Positions 41,701 to 46,206 of a stretch of 46,206 nucleotides of DNA are shown piece by piece. Under the pieces are notes generated by a model that saw only the letters and a list, made by a program, of their open reading frames with translations, did no database searches and was not told the DNA's origin. Position 1 is the stretch's first letter. Each line of letters opens with the position of its first letter. The position numbers and the translations under genes were made by a program. Origin of the DNA: Thermoplasmatota archaeon (GTDB taxonomy: Archaea > Thermoplasmatota > E2 > DHVEG-1 > B18-G2); assembly GCA_029259115.1 (NCBI GenBank), contig JAPDJO010000033.1, positions 1 to 46,206 on the forward strand, read 5' to 3'.

Positions 41701-43322
41701 GGAGCCATTCCCATCATTATGTCTTTAACTAATCCAACTAAGGCATTTGACAAAAACGTCAAGTAAGATAGAGAAAATATCCACATAACTACAAGAGCTA
41801 AAGATTTTCCGACATTCTTTCCTTCCTTTCCAAGCCCTATGAAGTTCATGAGGGTATTTACTCCTATCCTCGTTGGGAGACCGAACATAATAAAACAAGT
41901 GGCGATGAATACGATCTCGATGGAAAGAATGGTGATAGAGATGATTATATTTCTGGAGAGATACGGAATAAAGCTTAGACCAAATATACTGCTAAAGGCT
42001 GAGTCGAAAAGAATTATGGTGAGTATAGCAAACACTATGTGAAGGATGAGAAATATTCTCTTTATTATCTTCTTCTCCTTTTGACCTATCTCCAAAGGAA
42101 AGATTCCAAATACCTTTTCCTCCCCTTTCCTCCTTAGCACTATAGAAAATATAATGAATATCGCTATGGCAAGCAGCCAAAGAGCTATGGAGTGTAAAGG
42201 AAGAGCCAATCCTCCTATGTAATATACGGGAATATCATTGTAAACCGCATCTCCAAGGAATATAAGCGTTGACTTACCCTCTCCGCTTAGAGAAATTGTT
42301 TCTTCATATTTATTTATACTAAACGTTGCTCTTTCAAATCTCAACAAACCAACCTTGGAAAAATTTTTCTCTTTACCATCTACATTTATAGTATCATTTG
42401 AATTGAATACTAGGCATGCTCCGTTCAGAATGTCTACAAAAGGTGATGCAAATCTCAATAGGAAATCGGGTAACTCCATTATGCTGTTTTGACCAATAGA
42501 GGATAAAGATGTGGATAAATTGTAAAGCATGTATTCAGCATTCGGTAATTTTGTACTTCTCCTAACTTCTAGACCAAAACTTTCTGGTTTGTCGAAAAGG
42601 ATTACACTCAACGATGAGAAAGATGCAAGATTAAGGGGACTGTCCTTAGCTATAATTATCCAATTGCCTGCACTATCCTCCCATAGTTTACTACCGTTAT
42701 TGTCTGATATGAAGGAGTAACCTCCTTTCGTCTCCTCTATCAAGGATAAAGGCACTATAATAAAAGATGGGCTGTTTTTCATGCCAATGTGTAATTTATC
42801 ATCTGATATAACAAACATGGCTGTTGTTTTTTCATTCGATATTTCTATCTCGCCAAAAGAAATCATGCCATAATCCAAGGTTTCTTCAAAGGATGCATAT
42901 TCCTCGACTCCAAGTATTAGAATAGGCATATCATTTAGATTTAAATTTGCATCATTGAATCTCTTTATCTCTCTGCTTGTTATGTTGAGAACATACATTG
43001 TATTTACATCAGGTACTATCATGTTAGACGAAAGTATAGATATGGTTGAAAGGGTAGAGTCTGCAAGGTAATCTATGGTAGAAGATAGATCAGGATTCGA
43101 GATATTTATCCAGGTTATGAAATCTATAGGTAGAGTGCCTGTCTGAATCTCCTTACCAATAAGTTTACCATAAAAGTTTAATTCTCCAGCTATAAGATAT
43201 TTTGTATCTTTACCTGTCGAGAAACTAAAATCATATTCTGGAACGAAAGCCCTTGACGAAGTTAATATCAAAGATGAAATCGTAAGCGCTATTAGGATTT
43301 GGGGTGCTCTCCTCATCGCCAA
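41697..43322 (-). CDS. Large membrane protein of unknown function
   Basis: I do not recognise this 541-residue protein. It has an N-terminal signal sequence (QILIALTISSLILTSSRA), an extracellular region of about 330 residues, mostly predicted strand, then a membrane helix (SIALWLLAIAIFIIFSIVL), a short basic cytoplasmic loop with EIGQKEKKIIKRI, and four more membrane helices. It looks like a sensor or transporter-like protein with an outside domain. The gene overlaps the metallophosphoesterase by 4 nt and follows nnr by 17 nt. Confidence 0.75.
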   Translation of the reverse strand: MAMRRAPQILIALTISSLILTSSRAFVPEYDFSFSTGKDTKYLIAGELNFYGKLIGKEIQTGTLPIDFITWINISNPDLSSTIDYLADSTLSTISILSSNMIVPDVNTMYVLNITSREIKRFNDANLNLNDMPILILGVEEYASFEETLDYGMISFGEIEISNEKTTAMFVISDDKLHIGMKNSPSFIIVPLSLIEETKGGYSFISDNNGSKLWEDSAGNWIIIAKDSPLNLASFSSLSVILFDKPESFGLEVRRSTKLPNAEYMLYNLSTSLSSIGQNSIMELPDFLLRFASPFVDILNGACLVFNSNDTINVDGKEKNFSKVGLLRFERATFSINKYEETISLSGEGKSTLIFLGDAVYNDIPVYYIGGLALPLHSIALWLLAIAIFIIFSIVLRRKGEEKVFGIFPLEIGQKEKKIIKRIFLILHIVFAILTIILFDSAFSSIFGLSFIPYLSRNIIISITILSIEIVFIATCFIMFGLPTRIGVNTLMNFIGLGKEGKNVGKSLALVVMWIFSLSYLTFLSNALVGLVKDIMMGMAP

Positions 43323-43339
43323 AGGATTGGAAAAGAGAT

Positions 43340-44818
43340 TTATAAATGCTTCTTCAGAACTTCAGGTATCATATCTATGATATCTGTAGCAAGCATACCA
43401 TAGGAAAATTCTTCAAACGCTAAGTTTCCGGCGTATCCATTTATAAATGCTCCTATACATGCAGCATAGAATGGCTCAACCCCTTTAGCCAAAAGCGCAG
43501 ATACTATCCCAGCAAGAACATCTCCTGTTCCACCTACAGTCATAGCTGGATTATGAATCTTATTTCTTTTCACTCTCTCCCCATCAGAGATTATATCCTC
43601 CTCTCCCTTTAGTAGTATAGTTATCCCCAACTTTTTAGCCCATTCTTTTACCCTAATTTCTCTTTCCTCTAAATCTTTAGGTAATTTTTCTCCAGTCAGA
43701 TTAAAGAATTCTCCAGCATGAGGCGTTACTACAGCTCTTGAATTTTTTATCATATCAACATTTTTCCCAACAGCTCTTATTGCATCAGCATCCACAACCA
43801 AACTTTTTCCTTCTGTTTTACATATCTTCACCAACTCTAAAACCGTATTCTCTATCTCTTCCCCCCTTCCTAGACCAGGACCTACTAAGACTGCATCAGC
43901 TCTTTCTATTACCCTTTCTATCTCAGGTATAGATTTTCTGTCCAGAGTTTCATCAAATACACCAAAAACTATCAAATTAAGAGGAAGGAGAGGTTTTTTC
44001 TCTATGATCTCTGACAATACCTCTTTCACTTTCTTTGATGTTGCAATGTAACAGAGATCGATCCCCGTTCTCAGCGCAGCTAAACCTGAAATCGCAGGCG
44101 CCCCTATGTATTTTCCACCTCCAATAACAAGAACGACTCCATTTTCTCCCTTATGAGACGAAGGTTTGTTCCTTGGATAAAGAACTTTAAGTTCACCTGG
44201 TCCAACATATCTAACCGCATCGCCAGGAATACCAATGTCAACAATCACTATCTCTCCAGAGTTTTCTTTATTCATTCCTTCCTTGATATCATGGAATGTT
44301 ATTGTTAAATCAGGCTTTATCGATATCTTACTTCCTAATCCAGTTGGGATGTCTAGAGAAACTATCTTCTTCCTCTCTTTCCATCTATTGATTTCCATGA
44401 TGCAAGATTTGTAAGGCTCTCTTGGTTCACCAGTTATTCCGATTCCAAGTAAGGCATCAACTATAACATCGCTTCCTTTAATCAGACTCTCGATCTCCTT
44501 CTCTTCATATACATGTGTTTCTATTCCTTTTCTCTTGATTCTCTCAAAATTTTTCCTAGCAATATATGTTTTTATTTTAGAAGGATCGTCTATAATGACA
44601 ACCTTTACCTTACATCTTCTAGATAGGTATCTTGCAGCAACAAACCCATCTCCTCCGTTGTTTCCCAATCCACAGAATACGGTTATTTCTTTTGGTTTAA
44701 ATCTACCAGCTATTATCTCTGCCGCCCCTTTCCCTGCGTTTTCCATCAGGATTTCATCTTTAACTCCGAAGAATTCTGAGTTTATATCCAGAATCTTGAC
44801 TTCTTTAGCTGTTATCAT
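43340..44818 (-). CDS. nnr: Bifunctional NAD(P)H-hydrate epimerase / ADP-dependent dehydratase
   Basis: A repair enzyme for damaged NAD(P)H. Residues 1 to about 210 are the YjeF_N epimerase domain (FCGLGNNGGDGFVAARYLS, VIVDALLGIGITGEPREP, SLDIPTGL); the remainder is the ADP/ATP-dependent hydrate dehydratase (GVVLVIGGGKYIGAPAIS, GPGLGRGEEIENTV, VVDADAIRAV, VTPHAGEFFNLTG, HNPAMTVGGTGDVLAGIV with catalytic Asp). Length 492 is normal for the fused form. It is divergent from the NAC gene with a 40-bp gap and appears to head the operon that ends in lhr. Confidence 0.94.
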   Translation of the reverse strand: MITAKEVKILDINSEFFGVKDEILMENAGKGAAEIIAGRFKPKEITVFCGLGNNGGDGFVAARYLSRRCKVKVVIIDDPSKIKTYIARKNFERIKRKGIETHVYEEKEIESLIKGSDVIVDALLGIGITGEPREPYKSCIMEINRWKERKKIVSLDIPTGLGSKISIKPDLTITFHDIKEGMNKENSGEIVIVDIGIPGDAVRYVGPGELKVLYPRNKPSSHKGENGVVLVIGGGKYIGAPAISGLAALRTGIDLCYIATSKKVKEVLSEIIEKKPLLPLNLIVFGVFDETLDRKSIPEIERVIERADAVLVGPGLGRGEEIENTVLELVKICKTEGKSLVVDADAIRAVGKNVDMIKNSRAVVTPHAGEFFNLTGEKLPKDLEEREIRVKEWAKKLGITILLKGEEDIISDGERVKRNKIHNPAMTVGGTGDVLAGIVSALLAKGVEPFYAACIGAFINGYAGNLAFEEFSYGMLATDIIDMIPEVLKKHL

Positions 44819-44858
44819 CCAAAAACGTTAAACCTCTTGTAATCTATATATCCTTCGC
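44819..44858. promoter_or_regulatory. Divergent promoter, nnr / nac
   Basis: In this 40-bp gap CGTTAAAC (44826-44833) lies about 29 nt before the nac ATG, and TATATA (44845-44850) lies about 29 nt before the nnr ATG on the other strand. Both genes would be transcribed leaderless, with overlapping promoters. Confidence 0.5.
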
Positions 44859-45194
44859 ATGTTACCAAGAAGATTCAGTCCTAAGCAATTATCTCAGCTT
44901 ATGAGACAACTTGGAATAAACATCAAAGATATAGAAGGTGTTGAGGAGGTTATTATCAGAACAAGAGATAAGGAATATGTTTTCAGAGATGCTGAAGTAA
45001 CCTTAATGGAGGCGCAGGGGCAAAAAACATACCAAATTATAGGAAATCCTGAAATCAGAGAGAGAGGCATCCCTGAAGAGGATATAAAACTTGTTATGGA
45101 AAAAACGGGAAAGAGTAGAGAAGAAGCTGAGAAAGCATTGAAAGAGAGCAATGGAGATATTGCTGAAGCAATATTGAAGTTGATGGAGGGTTAA
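44859..45194 (+). CDS. nac: Nascent polypeptide-associated complex protein (archaeal aNAC)
   Basis: A ribosome-associated chaperone that binds emerging polypeptides. The 111-residue protein has the NAC beta-barrel (DIEGVEEVIIRTRDKEYVFR, EVTLMEAQGQKTYQIIG) and a C-terminal UBA domain (DIKLVMEKTGKSREEAEKAL, NGDIAEAILKLMEG). Archaeal NAC is a homodimer. Its stop overlaps the convergent TrkA-C gene by 4 nt. Confidence 0.95.
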   Translation: MLPRRFSPKQLSQLMRQLGINIKDIEGVEEVIIRTRDKEYVFRDAEVTLMEAQGQKTYQIIGNPEIRERGIPEEDIKLVMEKTGKSREEAEKALKESNGDIAEAILKLMEG

Positions 45195-45994
45195 GCTGGA
45201 GATGCTTTGCTGAGTTTCTCGAATCTCTCTATTTCCCTTTCCTCCTCCTCCCTTCTGATCTTCTCTTCTTTCATCGCCTCCTCGTGCTCCTCATCTCCCT
45301 TTTTACCCTTCAATCTCATTGATAATCTCCTTATAGCCTCCTCTGGACCATAGCATATCAATCGATCTCCTTTCTTTATCAGAGTATCTCCTCGTGGTGC
45401 CCCTATGTACATCTCTCCTTCCTTACCCTTTCTATAGATAGCAAGAACTATTATGCCTTCTTTATCAAGTTCAAGCTCCCTCAATTTTTTCTCATGGAGC
45501 CAGCTTTTTCCTCTTACTTCAAACTCACCAATAGAGTATCCTTTTCCCAGACCAAGAAGGTGTTCAAAATCATAAACCCTCAAACTCGTAAATCTTTCCA
45601 GTGCCCTCTTTATAAGCCATCTCATTCCTCGATCTATGAGTTTTGACCTAGCAAAGAGGAAGATGATTATCAACCCCACCACCAGCCAGAAAAATCTTAC
45701 CCCCATCTCATGGGGAGATTGATTTATAAAGGTCAAAACTAGAGTAGCCATAGCAGAAGTGATACCTGCTGAACCTACAAACATCAGTATCCTTATTATC
45801 CTCCTCCTAACTGGATGGGATACAACATGTTCGGATTCAGAGGTGGTAAATCCAACTCCAGAGAATGCGGATTGAGCCTGAAATGTTGCAAGATCCCTAG
45901 ATAAACCTGTCATTTCCAAAGCAACTGCACCTATCCTCACTATAACTATAGACACAACTATAACTATCAGTAATGATATCAGTGCGTACATCAT
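45191..45994 (-). CDS. Membrane protein with TrkA-C domain
   Basis: A 267-residue protein with three N-terminal hydrophobic segments (ALISLLIVIVVSIVIVRIG, RIIRILMFVGSAGITSAMAT, FFWLVVGLIIIFLFA), a conserved SAFSGVGFTTSESEHV segment between the first two, and a cytoplasmic part with a RCK/TrkA-C domain (VLAIYRKGKEGEMYIGAP, GDRLICYGPEEAI). The C terminus is a long charged helix. TrkA-C domains usually sense ligands such as nucleotides for ion transport; the role here is unknown. Upstream GGTTTAAAACC, about 24 nt before the ATG, is a likely TATA box. Confidence 0.82.
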   Translation of the reverse strand: MMYALISLLIVIVVSIVIVRIGAVALEMTGLSRDLATFQAQSAFSGVGFTTSESEHVVSHPVRRRIIRILMFVGSAGITSAMATLVLTFINQSPHEMGVRFFWLVVGLIIIFLFARSKLIDRGMRWLIKRALERFTSLRVYDFEHLLGLGKGYSIGEFEVRGKSWLHEKKLRELELDKEGIIVLAIYRKGKEGEMYIGAPRGDTLIKKGDRLICYGPEEAIRRLSMRLKGKKGDEEHEEAMKEEKIRREEEEREIERFEKLSKASPA

Positions 45995-46079
45995 TAAAAT
46001 CGAAGGGATTTTGGTTTAAAACCTTTTCAGTAAAGAATTAGATAAAGCTTTAATTGGTCTATAGTATCCTTTGTACTTA
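45995..46079. promoter_or_regulatory. Divergent promoter region, TrkA-C gene / malic enzyme-like gene
   Basis: GGTTTAAAACC at 46013-46023 serves the minus-strand gene, and GCTTTAATTG at 46047-46056 lies about 29 nt before the ATG at 46080, a good TATA spacing for a leaderless plus-strand gene. Confidence 0.5.
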
Positions 46080-46206
46080 ATGGAAAAGAAAGTAACAGTT
46101 GAGGAACTATTGGAAAAAGCCAAAAAGCCAGCTCAAGAAGCAATGAAATTGCATCCTTTTTATAAGGGAAAAGTGCAAGTAATGCCAAAATGTGCAATAA
46201 GAAGTT
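46080..46206 (+). CDS. Probable malic enzyme, N-terminal fragment (3' end outside window)
   Basis: Only the first 42 codons are visible. The start MEKKVTVEELLEKAKKPAQE and the LHPFYKGKVQVMPKCAIRS segment resemble the N terminus of archaeal/bacterial NAD(P)-dependent malic enzymes, which turn malate into pyruvate and CO2. With so little sequence this is a tentative assignment. If right, it would link to the citrate-lyase-like genes through oxaloacetate/malate metabolism. Confidence 0.5.
   Translation, partial: MEKKVTVEELLEKAKKPAQEAMKLHPFYKGKVQVMPKCAIRS

Noticed and set aside
45191..45994. SAFSGVGFTTSE as a TrkH-like potassium selectivity filter
   Set aside because: Only one such segment and too few helices are present; resemblance to TrkH pore loops is not enough to call a channel.

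Overview
This window comes from an archaeon, most likely an anaerobic euryarchaeon-type lineage that I cannot name to genus. The evidence is PurP-type purine synthesis, the archaeal (phosphomevalonate dehydratase) mevalonate pathway, an archaeal NAC, a tungsten-type aldehyde:ferredoxin oxidoreductase, an Lhr helicase, archaeal AAA ATPases, TATA-like boxes about 25-30 nt before many starts (leaderless genes), frequent ATGA/GTGA gene overlaps, and arginine written almost entirely as AGA/AGG. The first ~4 kb looks less AT-rich than the rest, and the glycan region (18-29 kb) looks the most AT-rich. No rRNA, tRNA, CRISPR array or complete insertion sequence was recognised.

Layout. 1-4.2 kb: the end of purP, a clostripain-like secreted protein that seems to lack its catalytic His, and a ferredoxin/aldehyde oxidoreductase pair. 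4.2-6.3 kb (minus): amino-acid permease, stand-alone RAM-domain protein, 5-formyl-THF cyclo-ligase. 6.3-10 kb (plus): a compact isoprenoid operon (mevalonate kinase, UbiD-like decarboxylase, phosphomevalonate dehydratase large and small subunits) that runs from mevalonate to isopentenyl phosphate. 10-11.9 kb: a CrtC/AttH-like lipocalin protein and an exported orphan. 11.9-15.1 kb: an HD-domain protein, a CitD-CitE fusion and CitF, i.e. a citrate-lyase-like operon whose carrier domain lacks the expected serine. 15.1-18 kb (minus): an ATPase, two small membrane or accessory proteins, a YhfC-like protein and a small zinc ribbon, tightly packed.

18-28.9 kb is a surface-glycan cluster: three glycosyltransferases, a UDP-sugar dehydrogenase, a D-glucuronyl C5-epimerase homologue, three alkaline-phosphatase-superfamily proteins, a methyltransferase and a flippase. 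28.9-33.7 kb is an accessory patch: two DUF4143-type ATPases with almost identical 3' ends, a decayed third copy, and an AbiE-type toxin-antitoxin pair. 33.7-38 kb (minus) is one operon with a ribbon-helix-helix regulator, ATP sulfurylase, DHH phosphoesterase, sulfotransferase-like protein, APS kinase and a TauE-type transporter. No PAPS reductase is present, so PAPS is probably made for sulfation rather than for sulfur assimilation. 38-44.8 kb (minus) is a likely long operon: Nnr, a membrane protein, a metallophosphoesterase, a tiny membrane protein and Lhr. The window ends with NAC, a TrkA-C membrane protein and the start of a probable malic enzyme.

How it fits together: uronic acid production (UDP-sugar dehydrogenase), C5 epimerisation (glucuronate to iduronate type), glycosyl transfer, export, and PAPS synthesis with a sulfotransferase together suggest that this archaeon makes a sulfated, glycosaminoglycan-like surface polymer. 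This is the most interesting reading of the window. It rests on gene context and family recognition and is not proven by the sequence.
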